A stretch of 64,000 nucleotides of DNA from Symbiodinium natans. Taxonomy: Eukaryota; Sar; Dinophyceae; Suessiales; Symbiodiniaceae. Both the position numbers and the translations under genes were made by a program. The stretch lies in the NCBI GenBank assembly GCA_905221605.1, contig CAJNDS010002100.1, positions 77,501 to 141,500 of the forward strand, read 5' to 3'. This document shows, piece after piece, positions 32,250-42,292 of this stretch (its first letter is position 1; each line of letters starts with the position of its first letter). Below the pieces are notes generated by a model, which was not told where the DNA came from, made no database searches, and saw only the letters and a list, made by a program, of their open reading frames with translations.

Positions 32250-32705
32250 CTTGAAGCCTAAACCCTATACCCTGAAACACCCCAAACTCAAAACCGGAAT
32301 CCCAAACCCTAACATCTAAACCCTGAACCCCAAACCCTAAACCCCAAACCCTAAACCCGAAACCCTAAGCCCCAAACCCCAAACCCTAAACCCTAAACCC
32401 CAAACCCTAGACCCTAAACCCCAAACCCTAAACCCTAAGCCCCAAACCCCAAACCCTAAACCCTAAACCCCAAACCCTGGACCCTAAACCCCACACCCCA
32501 AACCCCAAACCCCAAACCCTAAACCCCAAACCCCAAACCCTCAACCCCAAACCCCAAACCCCACAACCCAAACCCTAAACCCTAAACCCCAAACCCCAAA
32601 CCCCAAACCCTAAACCCCAAACCCTAACCCCCAAACCCCAAACCCTAAACCCTAAACCCCAAACCCCAAACCCTAAACCCCAAACCCTAAACCCTAAACC
32701 CTGCT
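32250..32705 (-). repeat. CCCTAAA/CCCCAAA mixed array
   Basis: Over 60 units alternating between CCCTAAA and the variant CCCCAAA, with a higher-order pattern of about 42 bp in places. Confidence 0.9.
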
Positions 32706-32814
32706 AAGCCCTGCATCCTTGAGAGACTGCAGCCGGGCCATGGCTTCACCGCGCAGGCGCATGAACTCCGAGGCGTACCTCGCGACTCCGGGGTTCCCAA
32801 AGAGCCCGATACCC
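32700..32814 (-). CDS. predicted internal exon, unknown protein
   Basis: Acceptor AAACCAAG, donor GTTTAGGG; 38 codons including ARYASEFMRLRGEAMARLQS, then LKDAGLSR. Amphipathic helical character; telomere-type arrays on both sides in exon orientation. Confidence 0.75.
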
Positions 32815-32995
32815 CTTGGTTTAGGGTTTAGGGTTTAGGGTTTGGGGTTTAGGGTTTAGGGTTGAGGGTTGAGGGTTGAGGGTTTAGGGTTTAGGGTTTA
32901 GGGTTTGGGGTTTAGGGTTTAGGGTTTAGGGTTTAGGGTTTAGGGTTTAGGGTTCGGTTTAGGGGCGCACTACCACATTTCCTAAGAAACATACC

Positions 32996-33069
32996 TCAAA
33001 CCATAAGGGACGGATGTTGTCCCTCAGGGCTCTTTGTGGTGAATCGGGGAATGATGTACTCTAGAGAAT
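32996..33069 (-). CDS. predicted exon, possibly 3'-terminal
   Basis: Acceptor TTTGGCAG; reads SLEYIIPRFTTKSPEGQHPS and closes at TGA. A donor GTCCC before the stop is possible, which would make it internal. Confidence 0.6.
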
Positions 33070-33464
33070 CTGCCAAAGGCGGATACAAGACCCTAAACCC
33101 CAAACCCTAAACCCTAAACCCCGAAATCTGAATTCCCCAAAAAGAACTCATAAGGTGACGTAAGGTGAGTTCAGAACTCCTCGGGCGGGCTCTTGGCAGA
33201 TCAAGGTTCTGGTCTCTGGGTTTGGGGAGACTTCAATGTAGGGTTTTGGTATGCAAGTTCTGGTATGTAACCGGTTACTACCTGCACGGCATATAAACAA
33301 ATATGTTTATATATATATATATATATATATCCCAAACCCGAACCCTAAAACCTTAACCCCAAGCCCTAAACCCCACATCCTACACGCGAAACACCCGCAA
33401 TCCTAAACCCTAAACAACCCTCAACCCTAAACCCTACACACCAAACCCTAAATCCTAAACCCCA

Positions 33465-33807
33465 AAACCCCAAAACCCCAAAACCCCAAAACCCCAAAAC
33501 CCTAAAACCCTAAAACCCTAAAACCCTAAAACCCCAAAACCCTAAAACCCTGAAACCCCAAACCCTAAAAAACCCTAAAACCCTAAAACCCTAAAACCCC
33601 CTAAAACCCTGAAACCCCAAAACCCCAAAATCCCAAAATCCCAAAACCCAAAAACCCCAAAACCCTAAAACCCTAAAACCCTAAAACCCTAAAACCCTAA
33701 AACCCTAAAACCCTAAAACCCTAAAACCCTAAATCCCTAAAACCCTAAAACCCTAAAACCCTAAAACCCTAAAACCCTAAAACCCTAAAACCCTAAAACC
33801 CTAAACC
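33465..33807 (-). repeat. CCCTAAAA octamer array
   Basis: About 40 units of an eight-base variant (CCCTAAAA, with CCCCAAAA) in place of the heptamer; similar octamers recur at 56080-56160 and 56515-56560. Confidence 0.9.
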
Positions 33808-33814
33808 CCTTCAG

Positions 33815-33913
33815 AATTCTCGAATTGCTGGAGCCGAGCGGCTCTTCGAGCACCCCGCCCTGGCCCGAAGGCTGCAAAAGCGCGGTGCGTCCATCCTCCT
33901 GCGGCTTTTGGGC
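33815..33913 (+). CDS. predicted exon, strand uncertain
   Basis: Plus reading: acceptor CCCTTCAG, 33 codons with AGAERLFEHPALARRLQKRG, donor GTTAGGG. Minus reading with acceptor AGCCGCAG gives EDGRTALLQPSGQGGVLEEP and donor GTTTAGGG. Both are credible; an exon is certain enough, its strand is not. Confidence 0.45.
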
Positions 33914-33919
33914 GTTAGG

Positions 33920-34053
33920 GTTTAAGGGTTTTGGGTTAAGGGTTTTGGGTTTAGGGTTTAGGGTTTAGGGTTTAGGGTTTAAAGTTCAGGGATTATATAG
34001 GGTGTTGGGATTCGGGTGAAGAGCCTAGCGCTGGGGGAGGGCTCCGTCCCCCC

Positions 34054-34084
<31 letters not shown>

Positions 34085-35125
34085 AAAAAAAAAAACAAGT
34101 CACCTGGAATACAGGAATATGGGGGTTTACGAAAATAGGTGGACCTTATTTGGGGGTCCTTATTGTAAAGGAACTACCATTGTGGATCTGTATTAAGGGT
34201 CCCATATTTTCGTACACCCCACATTATAGCTTAATGCATGGTAAGGGAGAAGGGGGAAACCCTTTCTTGGGGTGCCTATAGAAGGCTTCTACGACATCGG
34301 GGGCATATTAAGGGGACCCTTTTTTGGGGCATACCCATGTAGTTCAAGGCCGTATGTTGATTGCTTCAGAAGGGGCGGAGAGCCTATAGAAGCTCTAAAA
34401 ACATCCCCGGGGAAATCGTAGGGACCCACATGACCCGCTGTCGGCTTTAGTAGCACAACCTCTGCGCTGTGCAGTTTAGGGCTTGGGGCATCGCGGATAG
34501 GGAGGGCTTCGGGGGGTTTAGGGTGAACTTTACTGGACAGATGGTGGGTTCTCTAACTTTTGGCCCCTTCCTAGGTATCGTTGTTTTTCGGGGCCGCTCG
34601 TCCTCCCAAATAGGGCAACCATCGTTTCGAAAGCAGGTTGAGACAGGGGCCCTTACGGGACGTTTTCGAAATGATGGTTCCGTATTGGATGTCCTAAGTA
34701 CAAGTCTCCATATTATAACAGGCATGTTCAAAAACTATCTATATATATGTATATACACACACAGAGCCTAGCTTACAGAAACTGCCTTAGCAAGTGAGCG
34801 ATACTTTTTCAAGGTGCTACCAGGAGAACCCAAAACCCCTCAAGTGAGAAATAATACCTCTTGGATCAAAACGACAATCAATCCTTGCATAACCCCAAGG
34901 CATCTTCCTGAATGTGTTTGCTAAGGCATACTCCCAAATCAACAGATATTGGGCTCTCTGGGTACACCCAGAGGGCCGAAGATGTTTTCATTAAAGGGTA
35001 TATATGGAACATCCTTGGACTCTGCAGGGAGCCTACTTGCTTTTGAATTCTTCTATGCATTCCTGACTTCTAGACAGTGGGCCTCTCTGCACATAAAGAA
35101 GTCACCTAGAGACAAAGAGCCGGTC
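33920..35125. other. low-complexity DNA and unresolved unique sequence
   Basis: C24 followed by A19 near 34050-34095, a family A element (34120-34206), and a piece with inverted ACCATCGTTTCGAAA / TTTCGAAATGATGGT (34618-34678). The frames open at 34447-34771 have no supporting splice sites or protein-like bias. Confidence 0.45.
34120..34206. mobile_element. small inverted-repeat element, family A
   Basis: GGGGGTTTACGAAAATAGGTGG ... CCATATTTTCGTACACCCC. Confidence 0.75.
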
Positions 35126-35127
35126 CA

Positions 35128-35766
35128 TCATGAGGCGCTCCAGGCGAGCAAGGGCTGGGGCCACTTGCCACAGCCCTTGCTGCTTGGGACAGGAATGGTC
35201 TCGACAGCTAGGCTAGGTGTAAGCAACAAGCTCTTCAACAGCACTACACACATAGCAACAATCTCTTCAACAGCACTACACACATGCGAGCCTAATGGAG
35301 GCATTCCGACACTGAGGATCATGCTGGATGATGTTGAACGCGTCTGGTGATCCCGGCGAGCCAAAAGCCAAGCATGAAGGGTTGCACAGACCGGCTGCGC
35401 TGGCAATGCTAGCGTATCCTGGCAAGCGATGCTATCCTCAAGGGACCAATTCTGCCGGGCCAAGAGAAAAAACTTCTTGCTGTGCCAGGCATGCAGGATG
35501 CCAGCTTCGTCGGGTCCCCGAACTTCCACTCTACCGACCTTTGCTCGAACCTTTTTTTTCGAAAGAGCGATGCCAGTGCAGTCAAGGAAGGACAGCAGCT
35601 GCCCCACCTGAAGCGACGGCCGGCAGCTTGTCAGAAGACGTGAACAGATGGTCAGAGCCAGCCCTCTAAGTTGTAAAGGGTCGCTTTCTGACAGGGAAAC
35701 CCCCTCAGGGACCGATGATTGAAAGAACCGACTATACGGATACATGGAGGGTATGCAGCAGTTCAA
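35128..35766 (-). CDS. long open frame, hypothetical protein
   Basis: About 212 codons without a stop, the longest single open stretch in the window on this strand. It includes DEAGILHAWHSKKFFLLARQ and a leucine/valine-rich segment near the end. No family recognised; no flanking heptamer arrays. The plus strand is also partly open, so this could be an uninterrupted exon or chance. Confidence 0.45.
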   Translation of the reverse strand: MNCCIPSMYPYSRFFQSSVPEGVSLSESDPLQLRGLALTICSRLLTSCRPSLQVGQLLSFLDCTGIALSKKKVRAKVGRVEVRGPDEAGILHAWHSKKFFLLARQNWSLEDSIACQDTLALPAQPVCATLHAWLLARRDHQTRSTSSSMILSVGMPPLGSHVCSAVEEIVAMCVVLLKSLLLTPSLAVETIPVPSSKGCGKWPQPLLAWSAS

Positions 35767-36026
35767 CAGCTCTCTCCTACGAACTCATGCTGTCTTTGCT
35801 GAGGCACGCTCGGAAAGAAGTGAGGTGTAGCGGCCCGAACCCGAAACCCTACTTCAAGGTTCATGGACAGTTAGGGCTATCCCAAAATTAGGGGATATAT
35901 GTATAGTTCGCCAACATATAATTACCCAAATGAACCTTCAAGCAAAGAGAGATGTGGCTCAAGGCACCTCTGCACCGGCAGCGATGGATCGCGGGAGCAG
36001 GATGCCTGGACAAGGCACCACTTGAA

Positions 36027-36175
36027 GCTTCATGGTACTTACTAACCACTTATAACTGTACTTATAACCCTACTTATAATACCCCCTAAAAGGGGCCTTA
36101 TAGGGGTTATCCCAATTATAAGTAGGGTTATAAGCCCGGTTCTAAGTGGTTCTTAAGTCCCGTGAACCTCCAAGC
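36027..36175. mobile_element. inverted-repeat element, family C
   Basis: About 90 percent identical by eye to 31385-31532, with ends CTTGAAGCTTCATGGTA and CGTGAACCTCCAAG. Minus-strand islands on both sides (LGWEASRAFQEHSQ and WCLVQASCSRDPS) suggest it also splits an exon. Confidence 0.75.
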
Positions 36176-36413
36176 CTGGCTGTGTTCCTGGAAAGCTCTA
36201 CTGGCCTCCCAACCCAACAACCCCCCCACCCACCTTCCCGGACCTTGCCCGAAACCCTAAACGCTCAACCCTCAGTCCCAAACCCTAAACCCCAAGCCCT
36301 ACACCCTAAACCCCAAACCCTAAACCCTAAACCCCCAAACCCTAAACCCTAAACCCTTAACCCACAAACCCCTACAACCCAATTGCCCTGGACAAAGACG
36401 TGAGGTGTCGCAC

Positions 36414-36479
36414 CTCCGGTGCAGCACCGGGCCGCAACAGGTGTAGGTTGCAGGTGACCTGGGCCCAGGCCCTTTGATG
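36414..36479 (-). CDS. predicted internal exon, unknown protein
   Basis: Acceptor is the end of a family C element (ACCTCCAG); 22 codons HQRAWAQVTCNLHLLRPGAA..., donor GTGCGA. Phase 0 at both ends. Confidence 0.65.
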
Positions 36480-36600
36480 CTGGAGGTTCGTAGTCTTCTG
36501 AACCCAATAATAGCTGCACTCAGAACCCAATTATGACCATACTAGGGCACTTAAGGGGCTCATAAGTGGGTTATGACCATAAGTACCATGAACCTCCTGG
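36480..36600. mobile_element. inverted-repeat element, family C
   Basis: CTGGAGGTTCGTAGTC ... AAGTACCATGAACCTCC; one end supplies the acceptor of exon 36414-36479. Confidence 0.7.
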
Positions 36601-36827
36601 GGTCAAGGGTCTGGGGTTGAGGCTTTAGGGTTTAGGGTTTAGGGTTTGGGGTTCAGGGTTTAGGGTTTGGGGTTTGGGGTTCAGGGTTCAGGGTTTGGGG
36701 TTTAGGGTTTAGGGTGAGGGAAAGCCAAGGGGACAATCTACTCGAGGGGCCCAGATTGTTAACATATGGTTGTTTTTTTTTGTTTTGTTTCTTTTAACTT
36801 TTTTTTTTTTTTTTTTGGGGGGGGGGT

Positions 36828-36925
36828 GGGGTCACGAAAATAAGGGACCCCGAATATCAACCCCAAAATAGTAGGATTCCCTTATAAGAAGGAACTCATT
36901 CATGTACCCCGAATTTCGGCAACCC
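36828..36925. mobile_element. small inverted-repeat element, family A
   Basis: GGGGTCACGAAAATAAGGGA ... GAATTTCGGCAACCCC, next to a T21/G9 tract. Confidence 0.75.
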
Positions 36926-37127
36926 CAAAAAAGGAACCACAGGGGAATACTATTGGTAATTGCTCTTTGCAGTTCTCCCTAAACCCTAGGCCCTAAACCC
37001 TAGACCCCAGTCCCGGAAAAAACCTAAAGCCTAAACCCCAAGCCCTAAACCCTAAACCCCAAGCCCTAAACCCTAAGCCCTAAACCCTAAACCCGAAACC
37101 CCAAGCCCTAAACCCTAAACCCCAAAC

Positions 37128-37207
37128 TCTAAGCCGCGCCTGTAGGATGGACTGGCCCACCGCCTCGTCCAGCGCCGCCTGCGGGGCTGCGAGGTGCGGA
37201 GAAGCCA
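37128..37207 (-). CDS. predicted internal exon, unknown protein
   Basis: Acceptor CTCCAAG, donor GTTTGGGG; reads ASPHLAAPQAALDEAVGQSI and then LQARLR. Alanine-rich helix. Confidence 0.7.
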
Positions 37208-37664
37208 CTTGGAGGTTTAGGGTTTGGGGTTTGGGGTTTAGGGTTTAGGGTTTGGGGTTTGGGGTTTAGGGTCTTGGAGGGTTTACGGGGCCGATGTTCA
37301 AGGACCTGGGCGTTTTAGGGGTTCGGGGTTAGGCTTTAGGGTTTAGGGTTTAGGGTTTGGGGACTAGGGTTTAAGGGTTAGGGTTTAGGGTTCAGGGTTT
37401 AGGGTCTAGGGCTTGGGGTTGAGAGTATAAGAGTAGCTATAACCCACTTCGCCACTTCAACAGATGATTGGGATGGAAGTACAGTTCTCATAAGGTTCGT
37501 AAGTACCATGAAGCTCCAAACAGACTAACTTGGTATGTAGTTGTAGTGTAGCCAGGAGTCCTCAACCCTGAACCCTAAACAACCCTAAACCCTAAACCCT
37601 ACACAACCCTAAACCCTAAACAACCCTAAACCCAAAACAACCCGCAAGCAGCACACGAAGTCAC

Positions 37665-37732
37665 CGGGAAATTGGGTGGAAGGCCTCCCACAACCGCTCG
37701 AGGTGGGCGCGCTTCTTGTGGATTTTGCCGGC
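37665..37732 (-). CDS. predicted exon, unknown protein
   Basis: Acceptor ATCCGCCAG; reads AGKIHKKRAHLERLWEAFHP; ends at donor GTGACTTC, or at a TGA one codon on. Confidence 0.65.
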
Positions 37733-37816
37733 CTGGCGGATAATTGAGTTTAGGGTTTAGGGTTAGGGTTTAGGGTTTAGGGTTTAGGGTTTGGGGTTTG
37801 GGGTTTGGGGTTTAAC

Positions 37817-38236
37817 AAAATTAAGGCTTAAGGGTCTAGCGGTTCGGGCTTCGGGGTCAGGGTGACTTCCATACGCTCTTGGTACTGCTGCATGCTGCGT
37901 CCCCTGCTCAGCTACAATCTTCTTGCCCTGTGCAGAATGGTCTTCGGCGGCATCCTGGTGCGTCTCAAGATCGGCAGCAGTCCGGGTGCTCACGTGGCAC
38001 ATATCGCACCTGTGCAGCTCAACGATGGCAGAAGTTTGAAGCTGGCAACCGTAACTTGGAGACCCCTCAACCCTGAACCATAAACCTTTAACAACAGACT
38101 CGAAACCCTCTACAACTCTCTCCAGCGCCTGGCCTGAAGCTGAAGGGGCCCTGCTTTGTCTGGCTTGGGTCACAGCAGTACCTTGCGGCACAATACTTCG
38201 GTACACCGAGCTAACTGCTGGGGTCCAGCACATCGA
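37817..38236 (-). CDS. two exons, C2H2/U1-type zinc finger
   Basis: Exon 38086-38236 (contains ASGQALERVVEGFESVVK) and exon 37817-38054 are separated by a short insert of GGGTTTAGGG-like sequence that stays open. The second exon has Cys-x2-Cys-x12-His-x6-His (CDMCHVSTRTAADLETHQDA...), the spacing of the U1/matrin/JAZ class of zinc fingers that bind double-stranded RNA or sit in splicing factors. Role inferred from the motif only. The telomere-derived insert may be a very young intron or now coding. Confidence 0.6.
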
Positions 38237-38367
38237 CCACAAACCTAAGCTCTAGGGTTTAGGGTTTAGGGTTTAGGGTTTAGGGTTTAGGGTTTAGGGT
38301 TTAGGGTTTAGGGTTTAGGCTTTAGGGTTTAGGGTTTAGGGGTTTATGAGAAGAATAACGATCATAC

Positions 38368-38477
38368 ATCATGCGGGCTTCCCGGGGGTTCCGAGCACGC
38401 AAACCCAATAAGGCCCGAAGGCAAAAGGCCTGGAAGGTCTGGAGTCTCCTCCATCCTATCTCAGTTAGTGGCCGCAC
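38368..38477 (-). CDS. predicted internal exon, unknown protein
   Basis: Acceptor CTTAGGCAG, donor GTATGATC; 36 codons, VRPLTEIGWRRLQTFQAFCL then RALLGLRARNPREARM. Strong coding character. Confidence 0.7.
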
Positions 38478-38647
38478 CTGCCTAAGGGTTCCCTATTTCA
38501 TAGGGTTTAGGTTTTCAGGGGTTTAGGATTTAGGATTGAGGGCTGGGTAGGGTTTAGGGTTTAGGGTTCAGGATTTAGGATTTAGGATTGAGGGTTAGGT
38601 AGGGTTTAGGGTTTAGGGTCCTTGCTCCGAGCAATGATACGCACCGG

Positions 38648-38695
38648 CGCCTCCATGAAGAGGCCGCTTCCACGGCGGGCCTTGTGGCGCGGTTT
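38648..38695 (-). CDS. predicted short exon
   Basis: Between TTTAGGG arrays; reads ARRGSGLFMEAPVRIIARSK, with possible internal donor GTGCGT. A second frame (PPWKRPLHGG) is also open, so frame uncertain. Confidence 0.45.
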
Positions 38696-38881
38696 GAGGC
38701 TTAGGGTTTAGGGTTTAGGGTTTAGGGTCTAGGGTCTAGGGTCTAGGGTTTAGGGTTTAGGGTTTAGGGTTTGGGGTTTAGGGTTAGGGTTTAGGGTTTA
38801 GGGATGCTGTTCAACATGTCAGCATTTAGGGGCCAAACCCTAAACCCTCAACCCTGTAACCCTTGACCTTTAACCCTTGAC

Positions 38882-39101
38882 CCTGCCTGAAAATCTCGGT
38901 GTCCCGGTGGACGTAGAGGAAAATGGTTGCGTCCGTAGGCTTTACGGATGCATCTGCGCGAGAGGCACACTGAAATCACTCAAGACCAACCTAGGGTTTA
39001 GGGTTTAGGGTTCAGGGTTTCGGGGAAGCTTTCATACACCCAGTGATAGAGGAGATACGCCATGGACGACATAGAGCTTGTTCTCATCTTGCAATTCTCA
39101 T
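38882..39101 (-). CDS. two predicted exons joined in frame
   Basis: Exon 39040-39101 (ENCKMRTSSMSSMAYLLYHW, donor GTGTATG) ends in phase 0; exon 38882-38969 starts after GATTTCAG in phase 0 and reads VKPTDATIFLYVHRDTEIFR before GTCAAGG. Phase agreement supports the join. Family unknown. Confidence 0.7.
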
Positions 39102-39189
39102 CTTGCGAAGCAAGCCTAAACCGCAAACCGCCCTGCCCCCAGACCCTAAACCCAAAATTCCCTAAGCCCTAAACCCTAAACCCTTAAAC

Positions 39190-39263
39190 TTTTCAAGGGG
39201 CTTGTGGGCTGGCCTCGATTCACGTTGCAGGGACCACCGTACAAGGAAGGGTACTCCGTGTAC
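39190..39263 (-). CDS. predicted exon, unknown protein
   Basis: Acceptor CCTTTCCAG, donor GTTTAAGG; reads VHGVPFLVRWSLQRESRPAH. The upstream 39.27-39.45 kb stretch is open too, but contains a tandem GGTTCCxCCATATxTAGGGC. Confidence 0.55.
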
Positions 39264-39682
39264 CTGGAAAGGTTCGACGACGAAATGTTGAGAACAAATG
39301 GGTTCCTCCATATATAGGGCTAAGAGGTTAGTACGAAATATTGAACTTAAAAATGGTTCCCCCATATGTAGGGCTTTTAGCGGCTTCTGACTGTGTCTTT
39401 GCAGGTGCGAGCTTCTATGAGTTGCAGCTGCGAGGTTGTGACATGAGCTCATAAAGGGGCAGATGCCTTACTCTAGAGAGACTGGGCTCTCTGAGCAACC
39501 ACTACCATCTGCGCAGAGTCTTCACACAGGTTCCATGTCCCAAGCTTGACAACAAGACCAAGCCCGCCCAAGCCCCTAAAAGCTGCATAATTCTAGCCCT
39601 AAACCCTAAACCCTAAACCCTAAACCCTAAACCCCAAAAACCCCAAAAACCCCTGAACCCTGCAAACCCTTAAAGAGGGCAC

Positions 39683-39738
39683 TGCCAAGGTATGGCGCCG
39701 ATGAAGGCGAGCTGCCCACCGGCCCACTCCGGCAGGGA
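39683..39738 (-). CDS. predicted internal exon, unknown protein
   Basis: Acceptor GGTCGCCAG, donor GTGCCC; reads SLPEWAGGQLAFIGAIPW. Confidence 0.65.
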
Positions 39739-39916
39739 CTGGCGACCGAAGTTTAGGGGTGGCTAGGGTTTAGGGTTTAGGGCTTAGGGCTTAGGGTTTG
39801 GGGTTTGGGGTTTAGGGTTTAGGGTTTAGGGTTTGGGGTTTGGGGTTTGGGGTTTGGGGTTTGGGGTTGAGAACTTAGGGTTTAGGATTGAGGACATAGG
39901 GTTCAAGGTTTAGGGC

Positions 39917-40018
39917 AGCAAGTGTAGTTTCCATACTTACTTATCACCCTACTTATAACTACCCATGAACCTCCTGAACCTCCCTAAACCCTGAACCCTA
40001 AACCCATGAACCTCCAAG
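39917..40018. mobile_element. inverted-repeat element, family C
   Basis: AAGTGTAGTTTCCATACTTACTT ... CCATGAACCTCCAAG with CCCTAAA units inserted near the right end. Confidence 0.65.
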
Positions 40019-40309
40019 ACTGCCATTTCTCGGCTGCCATGTCTGCCTTCACTCAGCACTGCCTCTCTTTGGGTTTAGGGTTTAGAGTTTAGGGTTTAGG
40101 GTTTAGGGTTGAGGTGTAGGGTTTAGGGCTTAGGGTTTAGGGTTTCGGGCTTAGGATTCAGGGTCTAGGGTTTAGGGTTTAGGGTCTAGGGTCCCCTGAA
40201 AACTTCACAACCAGAAGTTGAAAACCGTGGGCCTCCAGCCGCCACCACGAGTATGGGTAGCAGTCCTGGCCGGCTGTGATGGGTGTACTGGATCTTGTCG
40301 CTGTTTCAA

Positions 40310-40325
40310 GAGAAAAAAAGAGAAA

Positions 40326-40356
<31 letters not shown>

Positions 40357-40432
40357 GGAGACGGAGACGGAGACAGAGACAGAGACAGAGACAGAGTCAG
40401 AGACAGAGACAGAGACAGAGCGAGCGGGATAG
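40310..40432 (+). repeat. GAGACA/GAGACG hexamer repeat
   Basis: GA-rich, then about 15 hexamers. The arginine-aspartate translations are artefacts. Confidence 0.9.
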
Positions 40433-40450
40433 CGGGAGAGCGTCCAGGTA

Positions 40451-40600
40451 TCAGGAAATCATCACCGCTGTATCCTGGGCACGAACATGCACGCGCTCGA
40501 TCTGTGTTTCGCCAACGGGCAGATGCGGGTCGGTAGTGCTAAGGCGCTGTGTGGTAACCACACACGCTGAGGTTCCAGTACTTTGCCGGAACATGGATGA
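40451..40600 (-). CDS. predicted 3'-terminal exon
   Basis: Acceptor AGGCTGCAG, exactly 50 codons to TGA; contains RLSTTDPHLPVGETQIERVH. Good polypyrimidine-poor acceptor but strong codon bias. Family unknown. Confidence 0.65.
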   Translation of the reverse strand, partial: SSMFRQSTGTSACVVTTQRLSTTDPHLPVGETQIERVHVRAQDTAVMIS

Positions 40601-40746
40601 CTGCAGCCTTTGTGCATGTCGTAGTTGCAGGCCCACAAGATATGACAGCGGGCATCGCCATTGACTTGAAGCCTACGTTCACAGAATCCCCTAAAGTCTC
40701 TGAGACCCTCAACCCTAATTAGACCCTAAATCCTCAAGGTCCCATC

Positions 40747-40822
40747 TCAGACGTGCAGCACGCTTGGCACGCGCCCGTCTGCGCGCCAGAAGTCCGGAGA
40801 CTCAAAGGGCCTGCCCGGAGTC
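40747..40822 (-). CDS. predicted 3'-terminal exon
   Basis: Acceptor CTCTGTGAG; TPGRPFESPDFWRADGRVPS and stop TGA. Lies upstream of the 40451 terminal exon on the same strand, so either these are two genes or one stop lies in intron. Confidence 0.55.
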
Positions 40823-41090
40823 CTCACAGAGCCGCATTCTTCCCAAACCCTGCGAAGCCTTGAACTTCAAGCCTTCAAAACCTTGAATGCCGACAACGGA
40901 ACCTTAAAACCCGAGAATGGGGCTGGTAGGTGCTTAGGGCTTAGGGCTGAGGGTGTAGGCTTGAGGCTTGAGGAGCCACCGCACAATCCACAGAGAATGC
41001 TTAACACGAACTCATTGCATGACATTTCCGAACTAGGAACCCTAAATCCTAAAGTTCTGAAGTAGGGGAAGCCTTGGCTTGCGTGCTTAC

Positions 41091-41301
41091 GTATCGGGCG
41101 TCGATTGCATGAGGAGCCCAGTAGTAAAAAGGCGTCCTCGGCCCTAAACCCTAAACCCTAAACCCTAAATCCTAAACCCTAAACCCTAAATCCTAAACCC
41201 TAAACCCGAAACCCTAAACCCAAAACCCTAAACACTAGACTGAGCTCCCAGCTGCATCAGGCGCCGCGCGTTCGTTAACATGGACTTGTAGTCCTTGGAC
41301 A
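41091..41301 (-). CDS. two predicted exons joined in frame
   Basis: Exon 41236-41301 (acceptor CCCCAAG; SKDYKSMLTNARRLMQLGAQ; donor GTGTTTAGG) ends in phase 1; exon 41091-41136 (acceptor GGCCGAG) continues with RLFTTGLLMQSTPD to a consensus GTAAGC donor. Intron is CCCTAAA-rich. Confidence 0.65.
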
Positions 41302-41454
41302 CTTGGGGCTTAGGGTTTAGGTTTTTGGGGTTTGGGGTTTAGGGTTTAGGTTTTGGGGTTTAGGGTTTAGGACGTGGGGGGGTGTAGGATGCAGGGTTTA
41401 GGGGGCTTGCTTGGTTTGTTGAGTTGCAGCAGCACTTGCTACTGCACTATACCG

Positions 41455-41774
41455 TCATCCATAAACAGACAGTAGAATCCCCCACCCCCCAAGGTGGGGA
41501 AAACATGTCTCTAGTCCCTCGATCATGGATATTCTGTCCACCTTAGGGTGCGGCATTTTCAGGCCCATTGAAGACTACAGGGATTTAGGGTTTAGGGGTT
41601 TAAGGTTTAGGGTTTAGGGTTTAGGGTTTAGGGTTTAGGGTTTAGGGTTTAGGGTTTAGGGTTTAGGGTTTAGTCCTCAGGTTGAGGGGGCTCCGGGATA
41701 CGCCCGACCCTGCAAGCCGCGGCCCAGTCGCAGAAGGTGGGAGTCCCATGGGATCGAAGGCCTCCCAGTGACTT
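41455..41774 (-). CDS. two predicted exons joined in frame
   Basis: Exon 41709-41774 (acceptor AGGCTAG; SLGGLRSHGTPTFCDWAAAC; donor GTCGGG) and exon 41455-41541 (acceptor CCCTAAG; VDRISMIEGLETCFPHLGGW, stop TGA) are both phase 0 at the junction. The intron includes a TTTAGGG array. Confidence 0.65.
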
Positions 41775-42022
41775 CTAGCCTAGGGGTTTTGGGTTTAGGG
41801 TTTGGGATTTAGGGTTTAGGTTTAGGGTTTAGGGTTTCGGGTTTAGGGTTTAGGGTTTAGGGTTTGGGATTCAGGGTTTAGGGTTTAGGGGGCGAAGGGT
41901 TTAGGGTTTGGGGGGGGCAAAGGGTTTATTTAGGGGTTCAGGGCCGTTGAGGGCGATGACTCTTGGCTTTGGGGTTTTGGAGTGCGGGGGCGTCCGCGCC
42001 CTACCTGAGGCAATGAGTCTAC

Positions 42023-42251
42023 GGCAAGTCAGCAGGCAGGCGGTTGCGCATCTCATCGCTGTTCTGTGACAGCAATAATCATAACAATCAACATCATCAT
42101 CATCATCATCATCATCATCGTCATAGTCAGAATAAAGATAATAACAGTTAGTAACAATAATAACAAAAATAACAATAATGACAATAATAACAATAATAAC
42201 AATAACAATAATGATAACAATAATAACAACAATAATAATAGTAAGAATAAT

Positions 42252-42292
<41 letters not shown>

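Noticed and set aside
40218-40664. Arg-Asp-rich proteins on the plus strand
   Set aside because: Translation of the GAGACA repeat; the real coding signal is the minus-strand exon 40451-40600.
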